Shown: positions 38,489 to 48,042, counted from the stretch's first letter. The stretch is 64,000 bases of DNA from Ignatzschineria larvae DSM 13226 (GCF_038500265.1 NZ_CP150637.1:1141501-1205500), one strand, 5' to 3'. The notes: generated from the sequence alone by a model not told the origin. Numbers and translations: made by a program.

Positions 38489-39859
38489 ATGAGTAAACTA
38501 TTAACGAACTGGCAACCGGAAGATCCCCAATTTTGGGAGAAAGAGGGGCGAAAAATTGCCAAACGAAATCTCTGGATCTCTATTCCCGCTCTCTTACTCG
38601 CCTTTGCTATTTGGCAAGTATGGAGTGTTACTGTGATCAAATTACCTAGCGTAGGCTTTACCTATAGTGCTAATGAGCTCTTCTGGCTTGCTTCACTGCC
38701 GGCACTTTCTGGGGCAACACTTCGTATCTTCTACTCATTTGTCGTCCCTATCTTTGGAGGAAGACGTTGGACAGCGCTCTCAACAGCAAGTCTACTTATT
38801 CCGGCTATTGGGCTAGGCTTTGCCGTACAAGATCCCAATACCTCCTATAGTTGGATGTTTATCCTAGCCCTACTTTGTGGTTTTGGGGGCGCAAACTTTA
38901 GCTCTTCGATGTCTAATATCAGCTTCTTCTTTCCTAAATCAGAGAAAGGGGGCGCAATGGGTTTGAATGCCGGCCTGGGTAACTTAGGGGTTTCGGTCGT
39001 GCAATTTGTCGTACCGCTTGTGATCACAACCGGAATGTTTGCTTTCATCACAGGAGATCCACAGGTTGTTCAATCAGAGAATGGAACTAGCTACTTGTGG
39101 CTACAAAATGCCGGATTTATTTGGGTACCTTTTATTCTCCTCTCAACCTTATTAGCTTACTTTGGAATGAATGATATTGGGAATATCAATGCTTCTTTCA
39201 AAGAACAATCTATTATTTTTAAACGCACCCATAATTGGTTACTCTGCTGGCTCTACATTGGTGTATTTGGCTCTTTTATTGGCTTTTCTGCCGCTTTCCC
39301 GCTTCTCACTAGCCATGCTTTTCCCACTATTGACCCTATGAAATATGCTTTCTTAGGCCCACTCGTAGGCGCTATTACTCGTGTAATCGGTGGTTGGCTA
39401 TCTGATAAGATCTCACCGGCTCTTATTACCGGTATAAGCTTCCTTTTGATGATCGTTGGTAGCGCTGGTATTATTTTAGCCTTACCGAATGAGAGCGGTG
39501 CCGGTAGCTTCCCTCTCTTCTTCTGGAGCTTTATGTTGATCTTCTTCTTTAGTGGCATTGGTAATGGTTCTACATTTGCCCAAGCACCTCGTGTATTTGC
39601 CCTCTTTCATCAAAAAGTACTGAAAGAGAGCGGAGATCAAGCGACTATTCAGGCCACGAAAGAGTCTGCAACGGTCGTCGGTTTTATGGGCGCAATTGGG
39701 GCTTACGGTGGATTTTTAATTCCCAAAAGCTTCGGGAGCTCTATTGAGATCACCGGTAGCGTTGAAGCGGCACTTATCGGATTCATTATCTTCTATTTCA
39801 GCTGTATCCTGATTAATTATTACTTCTATATACGTAAAAGTTCACCTGTTAGTTGCTAA
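38489..39859 (+). CDS. narK2: nitrate/nitrite transporter, NarK2-type MFS protein
   Basis: A 456-residue MFS transporter with a longer N-terminal cytoplasmic tail (WQPEDPQFWEKEGRKIAKRNL) than its neighbour. Glycine-rich nitrate signature stretches: GGANFSSSMSNISFFFPKSEKGGAMGLNAGLGNLG and MGAIGAYGGFLIPKSFG. The gap from narK is 73 bases with ATAGGAGTAATAATA before the ATG, so it is probably in the same transcript. It is followed by a terminator-like hairpin (39910-39985). Confidence 0.9.
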   Translation: MSKLLTNWQPEDPQFWEKEGRKIAKRNLWISIPALLLAFAIWQVWSVTVIKLPSVGFTYSANELFWLASLPALSGATLRIFYSFVVPIFGGRRWTALSTASLLIPAIGLGFAVQDPNTSYSWMFILALLCGFGGANFSSSMSNISFFFPKSEKGGAMGLNAGLGNLGVSVVQFVVPLVITTGMFAFITGDPQVVQSENGTSYLWLQNAGFIWVPFILLSTLLAYFGMNDIGNINASFKEQSIIFKRTHNWLLCWLYIGVFGSFIGFSAAFPLLTSHAFPTIDPMKYAFLGPLVGAITRVIGGWLSDKISPALITGISFLLMIVGSAGIILALPNESGAGSFPLFFWSFMLIFFFSGIGNGSTFAQAPRVFALFHQKVLKESGDQATIQATKESATVVGFMGAIGAYGGFLIPKSFGSSIEITGSVEAALIGFIIFYFSCILINYYFYIRKSSPVSC

Positions 39860-39909
39860 TAGACTTCAGTTTTTAGAATTTTTAGAATTATTCTTCAAGT
39901 CCCTCTTTA

Positions 39910-39985
39910 AGGATCATTACTCTATCGAGTTTTACCGCTATCCCCCAATAGCAATAAGGCAAGAAAGAGAATGATCCTCTTTTTT
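39910..39985 (+). terminator. terminator between narK2 and narG
   Basis: AGGATCATT (39910-39918) pairs with AATGATCCT (39970-39978); ACTCT/AGAG extends the stem, and a GCTAT...ATAGC hairpin fills the loop. CTTTTTTA follows. It could alternatively be a leader attenuator for narG. Confidence 0.6.
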
Positions 39986-40157
39986 ATTGCTTAGCCCAAA
40001 CTGTAAAAAGGATTAATCATACTAGCCAAAAGTATTAGATGCGAGTAATCCTTCTTCTGCAATAAGTTGCTACTTCATGACAATAGGATTTCAAGGGCAA
40101 AACGGTACTATAAAGTCAGCTAAACAGGCTTTCTTTCACCTAGCCCTTGGAGTTGTT

Positions 40158-42045
40158 ATGAGTCACTTTCTTGATCGTTTAAATTTTTTCAGACAAACCA
40201 AAGAGACCTTTTCCCACAATCATGGTGCAGTCGTTGCCGAAGATCGTGGTTGGGAAGATGGTTATCGTCAACGCTGGCAACATGATAAAGTGGTACGTTC
40301 CACACACGGCGTTAACTGTACCGGTTCTTGTAGTTGGAGAATCTTCGTCAAAAGTGGTCTAATCACTTGGGAGATGCAGCAGACCGATTACCCTCGTACA
40401 CGCCCTGATCTTCCTAATCATGAACCTCGCGGCTGTCCTCGTGGGGCTTCTTATAGTTGGTATGTCTATTCAGCACAACGGGTAAAATACCCAATGGTAC
40501 GTGCAGAGTTAATGCGTCTGTGGAGAAAAGAACGCACTAATAATAATGCCGTAGAAGCATGGCGCAATATTACGAGCGATCCTAAATTAAGCAAACAGTA
40601 TAAAGCCGTTCGTGGCTTAGGGGGATTCGTTCGTGCTTCTTGGGATGAAGTTTATGAGATTATTGCAGCGGCTAATACCCACACGATCAAGGAGTATGGA
40701 CCTGATCGCATCTTTGGCTTCTCTCCCATTCCTGCAATGTCTATGGTCAGCTATGCAGCAGGGACCCGTTACCTAAGTCTTTTAGGGGGTGTACCGCTCT
40801 CATTCTACGATTGGTATTGTGACCTTCCCCCTTCAAGCCCACAAATTTGGGGAGAACAGACCGATGTGGCGGAATCTGCCGATTGGTATAACTCCACTTA
40901 TTTAATGGTATGGGGTTCAAATGTCCCGATGACCCGTACACCGGATGCCCACTTCTATACAGAAGTACGTTATAAAGGTACTAAAACCGTTGCCGTCTCT
41001 TCTGACTATGGTGAAATGGTTAAATTCGGGGATATCTGGTTAGCCCCTAAACAGGGAACCGATGCCGCACTTGCAATGGCCATGGGGCACGTGATCTTAA
41101 AAGAGTTCCATTTAGAGAATCCTTCAGAATATTTTACTGATTATTGCCGCCGATTAACCGATATGCCGGTATTAGTGACACTCAAAGAGGAAAATGGCGC
41201 ACTACTTCCAAGTTATTACCTCAGAGCAAGCCACATTAATCGCCAATTACAAGAAGAGAATAATCCTGAATGGAAAACATTAGTATTAGATGAATTATCA
41301 GGAGAGATTCGCGCACCTAAAGGCTCTATCGGTTTTAGATGGGGCGAAAAAGGTCGTTGGAATCTACAACAAGAAACGCGTGATAATACGGAAATTAAAG
41401 CGCAACTCACCTTAAAAGAGAATGCCGATGAGATTGTGGGAGTAACCTTCGATTACTTCGGTGGCAAGGATGCTAAATCCACGCTGGTCAAAAATGTACC
41501 AGTGAAGAAATTGACCACTGACGGAGGAGAAACACTCTATGTTGCTACTGTTTTTGATCTGCTCTGTGCCAACTACGGTATTGATCGTGGATTTGGTGGC
41601 GAGGGTGTTGCCAAAACTTATGATGAAGATTGCCCTAATACGCCGGCTTGGCAAGAAAAACATACCGGCGAAGATCGGTATTGCCGATAATGATTGGGTC
41701 GAAGTCTTCAATGTCAATGGAACGCTCGCTGCACGCACAATCGTTAGCCAACGGATTCCTGAGGGAATGATCTTGATGTACCACGCACAGGAAAAAATCA
41801 TTAATGTTCCCGGCGCGGAGATTTCTGGAAAACGGGGTGGTATTCATAACTCTGTGACCAAAATTGTAATGAAACCTACCCATATGATTGGGGGATATGC
41901 GCAACTCTCTTGGGGCTTTAACTACTACGGAACAGTGGGTACCAATCGAGATGAATTAGTGGTTGTGAGAAAAATGTCGAAAGTTGACTGGTTAGATAAA
42001 GAAGTGCAATCCACTGAAAGTCTATTACTCGATGATAATGCTTGA
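40158..42045 (+). pseudogene. narG: respiratory nitrate reductase alpha subunit, internally deleted and frameshifted
   Basis: The start is ATG 40158 (MSHFLDRLNFF; TTGGAG upstream). The N-terminal ~504 codons are intact and colinear with E. coli NarG: FS0 cluster ligands H50, C54, C58, C93 and the molybdenum ligand D222. At 41664-41671 the sequence jumps from TPAWQEKHTG straight to (A)KIGIADNDWVEVFN, which in E. coli lies near the C-terminus, and the frame changes. The upstream frame stops at 41690; the C-terminal frame continues to 42045 (ending VRKMSKVDWLD...). About 600 codons, most of the Mo-bisMGD domain, are missing. The product cannot be an active nitrate reductase. An assembly misjoin is the main alternative. 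Confidence 0.9.
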
Positions 42046-42223
42046 TACCGCTCACTAATGAGCGCAATAGTCAACAAGCTTCAACAAGAGTCAATCTAGT
42101 GCGATGAAGTAGCCGGTCAGTGACAATCAACAATCCATTAAATAGGCCTGTCGGTCAATAGCTCACCCCTACTTCATCAAACAACTATCGACATCCCACA
42201 GATTTCGCAATAAGGAATAAATT

Positions 42224-43774
42224 ATGAAAATTAGAGCACAAATTGGAATGGTTCTAAACCTTGATAAATGTATCGGTTGCCATACCTGTTCAGTTACTTG
42301 TAAAAATGTCTGGACCAGCCGAGATGGTGTTGAATATGCTTGGTTCAATAACGTCGAAACTAAACCTGGCATTGGTTATCCTAAAAATTGGGAAGATCAG
42401 GAGATCCATAAAGGGGGCTGGGTTCGTAATAAGAAAGGGAAATTACAACTCAAGCAAGGCACAAAGTTTAAAGTGCTCGGTAATATCTTTGCTAACCCGA
42501 ATATGCTTAGTATTGATGATTACTATGAGCCTTTCACTTACGATTATGAACATCTACAAAAAGCGCCGAGAATGAGTACCCCTCCTACTGCGCGTCCGAT
42601 CTCTGCGATTACCGGCGAGAAAATGGAGAAGATTGAGTGGGGGCCAAACTGGGAAGATGACTTAGGTGGCGAATTTAAAAAACGCGCCAAAGATCAATTA
42701 TTTGAAGGAATTCAGAAAGATATTTATGGTGCCTTTGAAAACACCTTTATGATGTATCTTCCCCGTCTTTGCGAGCACTGTTTGAATCCTGCTTGTGTGG
42801 CAAGCTGTCCTGCAGGATCAATCTATAAACGTGAAGAAGATGGGATCGTTCTTATTGACCAAGACAAATGTCGTGGTTGGAGAATGTGTGTTTCCGGGTG
42901 CCCATACAAAAAAATCTACTACAACTGGAAAACAGGTAAATCGGAAAAATGTATCTTCTGTTTCCCTCGTATCGAGTCAGGTCAACCAACAATCTGTTCA
43001 GAAACCTGTGTCGGTCGTATTCGCTATCTTGGCGTATTACTCTATGATGCCGACAAGATTAGTGATGCGGCAAGTACCGAGAATCCTGAAGATCTCTATG
43101 AATCACAATTAGATCTCTTCTTAGATCCCAATGATCCTGCTGTTGCGGCGGAAGCGCTTAAACAAGGAATCCCCCAAGAGTGGATTGATGCTGCAAAAAC
43201 ATCTCCGGTCTATAAAATGGCTGTTGAGTGGAAAGTGGCATTCCCATTACATCCTGAATATCGTACGCTTCCAATGGTCTGGTACATTCCACCACTTTCC
43301 CCAATTCAATCAGCTATAGAATCTGGTGTGATTGGTGAAAATGGCCTCATTCCTGATGTCAATGAACTCCGTATCCCATTGCAATATTTAGCAAATCTCT
43401 TAACTGCCGGCGATACCAATCCTATTCTTAAAGCGCTCTCGACCATGATTACAATGCGTAAATATATGCGTAATAAGACACTCTATTCGCAAGAACGCGC
43501 AGATGAAACGCTATTGAATGCGCATTTAAGTGCCAAACAGATCGAAGAGATGTATCAAATTATGGCAATTGCCAATTATGAAGATCGTTTCGTGATTCCA
43601 ACGACACATAAAGAGCTCGTGGAAGACACCTTTGCAGAAAAAGGTAGTTGTGGCTTCTCCTTTGGAAACGGATGCTCAGGCGGCGTCAGTAAAGAGAGCC
43701 TCTTTGGTAATAGTAAAGCTGTACCGATTAACCTCAATGATCTTCGCAATCGCGCGAAAATCAAACAGCTATAG
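42224..43774 (+). CDS. narH: respiratory nitrate reductase beta subunit
   Basis: A 516-residue iron-sulfur protein, apparently intact. Cluster motifs: CIGCHTCSVTC (N-terminus), CEHCLNPACVASCP, CRGWRMCVSGCP (the Trp that marks the [3Fe-4S] site of NarH) and CIFCFPRIESGQPTICSETCVGRIRYLG. It passes electrons from NarI to NarG. The gap from the narG remnant is 178 bases, longer than usual for narGH. AAGGAAT precedes the ATG. It stays open although its partner narG is broken, so the narG lesion is probably recent. Confidence 0.95.
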   Translation: MKIRAQIGMVLNLDKCIGCHTCSVTCKNVWTSRDGVEYAWFNNVETKPGIGYPKNWEDQEIHKGGWVRNKKGKLQLKQGTKFKVLGNIFANPNMLSIDDYYEPFTYDYEHLQKAPRMSTPPTARPISAITGEKMEKIEWGPNWEDDLGGEFKKRAKDQLFEGIQKDIYGAFENTFMMYLPRLCEHCLNPACVASCPAGSIYKREEDGIVLIDQDKCRGWRMCVSGCPYKKIYYNWKTGKSEKCIFCFPRIESGQPTICSETCVGRIRYLGVLLYDADKISDAASTENPEDLYESQLDLFLDPNDPAVAAEALKQGIPQEWIDAAKTSPVYKMAVEWKVAFPLHPEYRTLPMVWYIPPLSPIQSAIESGVIGENGLIPDVNELRIPLQYLANLLTAGDTNPILKALSTMITMRKYMRNKTLYSQERADETLLNAHLSAKQIEEMYQIMAIANYEDRFVIPTTHKELVEDTFAEKGSCGFSFGNGCSGGVSKESLFGNSKAVPINLNDLRNRAKIKQL

Positions 43775-43783
43775 GAGAAGATT

Positions 43784-44461
43784 ATGTCAACATCTACCCA
43801 TCTATCTATTTTTAAAGTGCTTTCAATCTTACTGCAATATCCAACACGGACTTGGCTAACGGAATTACCTGAAATAGAGAGCTATAGCACAGAAACAGAC
43901 CCGCAATCGTATCAAACCTTACAATCACTCTTTGAGCAACTGCAGGATGATGAGATCACATTACAAACAGAGTATGTGGCGACTTTTGACCGCACACCGA
44001 CTCATTCGCTGCACCTTTTTGAGCATCTTCATGGTGAAGATCGGTTACGTGGTCAAGCGATGGTGGATCTTTTAGAAACCTATCGTGCGAAAGGTTTTGA
44101 ACCTACTGCTAATGAATTACCAGATTACTTGCCTCTTTTCTTAGAGTTCTTAGCGTCTATTCCCAAGGAAGAAGCGCTACCACTCTTAGGAGATGCCATT
44201 CATGTGATTCATTATATTGGGGAAAACTTAGCTAAAAATGGCTCCCCCTATGCGGCGATCTTTGAGGTGATTGACCGATATTCCCCCGTTGAAGCTGAAC
44301 CGTTAAAAGTCGCACCTATTCGTAATATGGAAGAGGCAATGGAACAATTTGGGCCAAATGCTGAGGGTATTGAACCACTCTTATCCCATTCTTTCAATCT
44401 AGGAAGTCATTCACAAGGATGTGAATCAGCTTCACTCTCCGCTTGTCACAAATGCCAATAA
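43784..44461 (+). CDS. narJ: nitrate reductase molybdenum-cofactor assembly chaperone
   Basis: A 225-residue NarJ/TorD-fold protein. Features: LSILLQYPTRTWLTELPEI (N-terminal), VATFDRTPTHSLHLFEHLHGEDRLRGQAMVDLLETYR (~66-102, the conserved NarJ core) and ELPDYLPLFLEFLA. It inserts the cofactor into NarG and holds NarGH before membrane docking. 9 bases after narH with TAGGAG upstream; operonic. Confidence 0.93.
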   Translation: MSTSTHLSIFKVLSILLQYPTRTWLTELPEIESYSTETDPQSYQTLQSLFEQLQDDEITLQTEYVATFDRTPTHSLHLFEHLHGEDRLRGQAMVDLLETYRAKGFEPTANELPDYLPLFLEFLASIPKEEALPLLGDAIHVIHYIGENLAKNGSPYAAIFEVIDRYSPVEAEPLKVAPIRNMEEAMEQFGPNAEGIEPLLSHSFNLGSHSQGCESASLSACHKCQ

Positions 44462-44471
44462 GGGAGGCATT

Positions 44472-45164
44472 ATGAATTATCTTAATACATTTCTCTTTGG
44501 GATCTATCCCTACATCGCCCTCTCGATCTTCCTTTTAGGTAGCCTTGTGCGATTTGATAGAGAGCAATATAGCTGGAAATCTGATTCTAGTCAGTTACTG
44601 CAACCTCAATATCTCGGTCTTGGAAATATTCTCTTTCACTTAGGGATCATTGGTCTCTTTTTCGGACACTTTGTGGGGCTTTTAACGCCGGTTCAGGTAT
44701 GGGATTTCCTAGGCGTGAGTCATAGTAGTAAGCAGATTCTAGCAATGACTGCCGGTGGTATTATGGGCACAATGGCGCTCATTGGTCTTCTGATCCTGAT
44801 CTATCGTCGTTTTAGCTCGGCGCGTCTTATGGCAACATCAACATGGCGCGATAAACTGGTCTTAATCTGGATTTTAGTAACGCTACTATTAGGTCTTAGT
44901 ACTATTATTGTCTCCTCGCATCATACCGATGGCGAAGAGATGCTCAAACTGATGCATTGGGCGCAATATATTGTCACCTTCCGCGGCGGTGCTGTTGATC
45001 TACTTGCCGGCGTAAGCCCGATCTTCAAAGCACATATCTTTATGGGCATTACACTCTTTGTGATCTTCCCCTTTACACGCTTAGTCCATATCTGGAGCGG
45101 TATCGGTACCGTTGCATATTTAGGTAGAAGACCTCAATTAGTGAGAAGTCGTCGTTATGAGTAA
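44472..45164 (+). CDS. narI: respiratory nitrate reductase gamma (cytochrome b) subunit
   Basis: A 230-residue membrane protein. The start ATG 44472 is preceded by AGGGAGG (44461-44467); an upstream in-frame ATG at 44421 overlaps narJ and is rejected. Five helices expected. Heme ligands H56 and H66 match E. coli numbering, with further His in KAHIF and RLVHIW. It oxidises quinol and delivers electrons to NarH. Last gene of the operon; the hairpin at 45224-45297 may act as its terminator. Confidence 0.94.
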   Translation: MNYLNTFLFGIYPYIALSIFLLGSLVRFDREQYSWKSDSSQLLQPQYLGLGNILFHLGIIGLFFGHFVGLLTPVQVWDFLGVSHSSKQILAMTAGGIMGTMALIGLLILIYRRFSSARLMATSTWRDKLVLIWILVTLLLGLSTIIVSSHHTDGEEMLKLMHWAQYIVTFRGGAVDLLAGVSPIFKAHIFMGITLFVIFPFTRLVHIWSGIGTVAYLGRRPQLVRSRRYE

Positions 45165-45180
45165 TAACTCACTATGAAGC

Positions 45181-45209
45181 TTGATCCTATAGATATAATT
45201 TTATATAAT
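45181..45209 (+). promoter_or_regulatory. sigma70-type promoter of the second AbiF-associated RNA
   Basis: -35 TTGATC (45181-45186), 17-base spacer, -10 TATAAT (45204-45209). The distance from the -35 to ACTTCTGC is 49 bases, exactly as in both RNA copies at the first abi locus. Confidence 0.6.
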
Positions 45210-45215
45210 TGATTA

Positions 45216-45297
45216 CAACAATCCCCCCAACTTCTGCCTAGTTACTATTTTTATAAATAGTTAATCTAGGAACTACAGAATTGGGGGCTATTTTTAT
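45216..45297 (+). ncRNA. putative AbiF-associated structured RNA at the second locus
   Basis: A long interrupted hairpin. CCCCCAA (45224-45230) pairs with TTGGGGG (45281-45287), then TTCTG with CAGAA, CTAG with CTAG, and ACTATTT with AAATAGT at the tip. It contains ACTTCTGC at 45230-45237, shared with the first locus. A T-rich tail (CTATTTTTAT) ends next to the abi stop codon at 45298. It also could serve as the narI terminator; the two roles are compatible. Confidence 0.6.
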
Positions 45298-46182
45298 CTA
45301 TTTATTTTTCCATAAGAACCAATTTTCTAATTCCAAATCAGGTTTTAATCCGAGTAGCTGTATATCAATTACCCCATTCTTTGATGTTGGAAATGTCTTT
45401 AATAATTCCCAAAACCGATATCCCCAAGAAGAATTTGGACAGATAACCTTTAGCATTCTTTGCATTAAACAAAAATAAAAAAACACTTGGTTATTAGGAA
45501 GCTTATGAAACATTGGGTCTTTCATACCTCTTATCTTAGCTCTCCCAATTATATGTCTGTTCCATAATCTTCCGTGATGTGCAGAAATATTTCGTATCAC
45601 ATTAAAAGCGTGTAAATGGGTTTCTAATTGACTTCCTGAAGATAACCGATATTTTCGAGCAATTTTATCTTTATCTCTGATGTCCATATGTTTAAATAAT
45701 TTAGATAAGGTACCAAAGCTAAAAATTTCACAAGCAACCCAAATAGGGATATTCCCTCCATAATATTCAATATGATGCTGTATAAATGAATCTTTAGAAT
45801 CCCTAATAGCTTGATTATAACGCTCTTTTGAGAAATTTTTGACTGTCAAATGGGCTAAAGGTTCTTTTTTACCTAACAGATAAGAAATATCAACCCTAAT
45901 GGCTATTTCAATTCGTTCTAAAGCATCTAATGCTAATAGCCTCAATCTTTTATCAAAAATATATAAGGAAATCACATCATCAAAATGACTATCTGGTAAA
46001 AATCGATTAATAGGCTGTTTATTATGAAGCTGTTTAAATAGATACCAATATCCACTTAGTCGGTAGTACCCCACACGCTCTAAATATGTTCTAGCTCTTT
46101 TTTTATTACTAATGATAAGCCCTCTCTCTTTTAATAAAGAGAGTTGCTCATCAAAACTTTTCCATTGCTTTAGTAATTTCAT
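45298..46182 (-). CDS. Abi_2 (AbiD/AbiF) family HEPN protein, second copy
   Basis: A 294-residue paralogue of the 13337-14302 protein, sharing KSFDEQLSLLKERGL, RVGYYRLSGYWYLFK and MLKVICPNSSWG. The HEPN motif is RNISAH (R197-H202) in VIRNISAHHGRLWN. Its start lies only 2 bases after the stop of the D-hydantoinase gene, with GGGG 6 bases upstream of the ATG, so it is probably expressed from that gene's transcript. The gene is more AT-rich than the hydantoinase and nar genes, suggesting acquisition. A convergent structured RNA abuts its 3' end. Confidence 0.9.
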   Translation of the reverse strand: MKLLKQWKSFDEQLSLLKERGLIISNKKRARTYLERVGYYRLSGYWYLFKQLHNKQPINRFLPDSHFDDVISLYIFDKRLRLLALDALERIEIAIRVDISYLLGKKEPLAHLTVKNFSKERYNQAIRDSKDSFIQHHIEYYGGNIPIWVACEIFSFGTLSKLFKHMDIRDKDKIARKYRLSSGSQLETHLHAFNVIRNISAHHGRLWNRHIIGRAKIRGMKDPMFHKLPNNQVFFYFCLMQRMLKVICPNSSWGYRFWELLKTFPTSKNGVIDIQLLGLKPDLELENWFLWKNK

Positions 46183-46184
46183 TT

Positions 46185-47591
46185 TTACCCCAATACCTCA
46201 GGCGAATGCTTCAAGTAATCGAAACAGCGGCCATAAGGCTTAGCGTATTGTCGTCTGCCTTGCCCTTTGTCTCCGACAAATTGTCCTTTTTCTGCCATTA
46301 AAACACCCCGCAAGAATACTTGATCAGGTCGTCCTTTGACTTTAAAGCCTTCAAAGGCTGAGTAATCAATCCCTTGATAACTCTCTCTATTAGAGATCTC
46401 CCCTTCATATTGATCATCCCAAATCACAATATCCGCATCACAACCAACGGCAATGCGTCCTTTATGCGGTAGATTGATCAATTTTGCAGGATTAGTTGCA
46501 GTAATCTCAACAAACTTTTGTCGGCTAATACGCCCCGTTTCAACACCATAAGTCCAAAGCATCATCATTCGCTCTTGCATACCCGGAACACCGTTAGGAA
46601 TTTTAGCAAAATCACCATAGCCGGTCTTTTTCTTCTCAAATCCTCCAATTAATGCACAGTGATCAGAGCTTGCAGATGTTAACCACCCTTTACGAAGCGC
46701 TTCCCAAAGTGGTTCTTGATTAGCTTTATCTCGAATAGGTGGTGCACAGACATATTTTGCCCCTTCGAAATTCGGTAAACCTAAATAGGATTTATCAAGT
46801 AAAAGATAATGGGTACAGGTTTCCCCATAAATAGGATATCCACGGTTATAGGCATCTCGTATCGCTAACATCGAATCTTTAAGTGTCACGTGCACAATAA
46901 AGAGCGGTGCGCGCGTTAAAATCGCCATATCGATACCTCGGTGCGTAGCTTCCACTTCAGTAATCGGAAGACGAGAATAGTAATGGTCAATTGTCTGCTC
47001 AGGGTGTTCCTTCTCTAAAATCTCTGTGAGATAGGAGATCATATCGGAATTTTCACAATGAAGCATTGTGGTAATGCCATATTTACGCGCCTCTCGCATA
47101 CAGTGCATAATCGTTTCATCATTAGAGTAATATTCACTCCCCTTATAACCCATTAAGAGCTTAATCGTTGAAACACCATGCTTGGGCAGATTTTTCACAT
47201 CGTTAAATAATCCTTGATGGCCGCCTCCCATGACCATTGAGTGAAAAGCATAATCACAGCTAGCAATCCCGGCAGCTGTTTGATCATGGGCTTCAATCGC
47301 TTCACTAAAAGTTTCTCCCTCATGCATCGGCGCAAAATCAATGACTGTCGTTGTCCCGCCAACAAGTGCTGCATGGGTTGTTTCAAATCCTAATCCCCCA
47401 AAAGAGCCTAAGTGGGTATGCTCATCAATACCTCCCGGAAGAATATACTTTCCCTTTGCATCGATGACTTGATCTGCAGGTAATTCTGTCTGTGTAATCG
47501 CAACAATTTTCTCCCCCTCAATCAAAATATTGCCTTGATATTCATGATCAATATCTACAATAGTGCCATTTTTAATTAAAAGCGTTGCCAT
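46185..47591 (-). CDS. dihydropyrimidinase / D-hydantoinase
   Basis: A 468-residue cyclic amidohydrolase. Metal-site features: GGIDEHTHLG (HxH, ~54-63), STIKLLMGYKGSEYY with the lysine that is carboxylated in the family, HCENSD, IVHVTLKD and SSDHCALIG (catalytic Asp). It hydrolyses dihydropyrimidines or 5-substituted hydantoins to N-carbamoyl amino acids. No carbamoylase gene is adjacent. The downstream gene, an Abi-type toxin, starts 2 bases later. Confidence 0.93.
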   Translation of the reverse strand: MATLLIKNGTIVDIDHEYQGNILIEGEKIVAITQTELPADQVIDAKGKYILPGGIDEHTHLGSFGGLGFETTHAALVGGTTTVIDFAPMHEGETFSEAIEAHDQTAAGIASCDYAFHSMVMGGGHQGLFNDVKNLPKHGVSTIKLLMGYKGSEYYSNDETIMHCMREARKYGITTMLHCENSDMISYLTEILEKEHPEQTIDHYYSRLPITEVEATHRGIDMAILTRAPLFIVHVTLKDSMLAIRDAYNRGYPIYGETCTHYLLLDKSYLGLPNFEGAKYVCAPPIRDKANQEPLWEALRKGWLTSASSDHCALIGGFEKKKTGYGDFAKIPNGVPGMQERMMMLWTYGVETGRISRQKFVEITATNPAKLINLPHKGRIAVGCDADIVIWDDQYEGEISNRESYQGIDYSAFEGFKVKGRPDQVFLRGVLMAEKGQFVGDKGQGRRQYAKPYGRCFDYLKHSPEVLG

Positions 47592-48042
47592 ATTTGTGTT
47601 ACTCCTTATTCTTTCTTTACTAATTTTTTTACTTAATCTTACTTCTGCAATGATTTATGATGATTACACTTTAAGTCTTGTGAGTTTCAAATCTTAGGGA
47701 CTTTGGATCTTAAGCTTGGCTTAATCATTCATATTCATAATGGATACTTACCATTCCTTCAAAAAACTATCGATACTATAGACATCATCAATAAAGCATT
47801 AAATATCTTATTAACCTTAATATCTTATTAATCTTAATATTACATTGACTTTAATATTACACTACATTTAATACTAAAAATTAAATACTTAATTTTATAT
47901 TATTCAATATGTTTATTTATATTTCAATTAACATTATTAATGCATCCATTAGATCTATCATCAACCTCCTTAATAGATACGTCTAATACCTATTTATTAA
48001 TGAGCAAACATCCATTAGCAACATCCATTTAAGGACATTACA
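47592..48042. other. AT-rich intergenic region between divergent hydantoinase and lipocalin genes
   Basis: 450 bases with no gene. It contains a five-unit 17-base tandem array at 47803-47887. It must also hold both divergent promoters; none was assigned. Confidence 0.5.
47803..47887. repeat. 17-base tandem array, five units decaying in identity
   Basis: Units begin at 47803, 47820, 47837, 47854 and 47871. The first two differ by one base (ATATCTTATTAAYCTTA); the third to fifth are progressively diverged, keeping ATAyT...TTA. Period 17 bases. Confidence 0.7.

Noticed and set aside
41539-42045. A separate 168-codon gene after the narG fragment
   Set aside because: Residues from about 41668 on match the NarG C-terminus, while the upstream part is the out-of-frame shadow of the N-terminal fragment; it is one broken gene.
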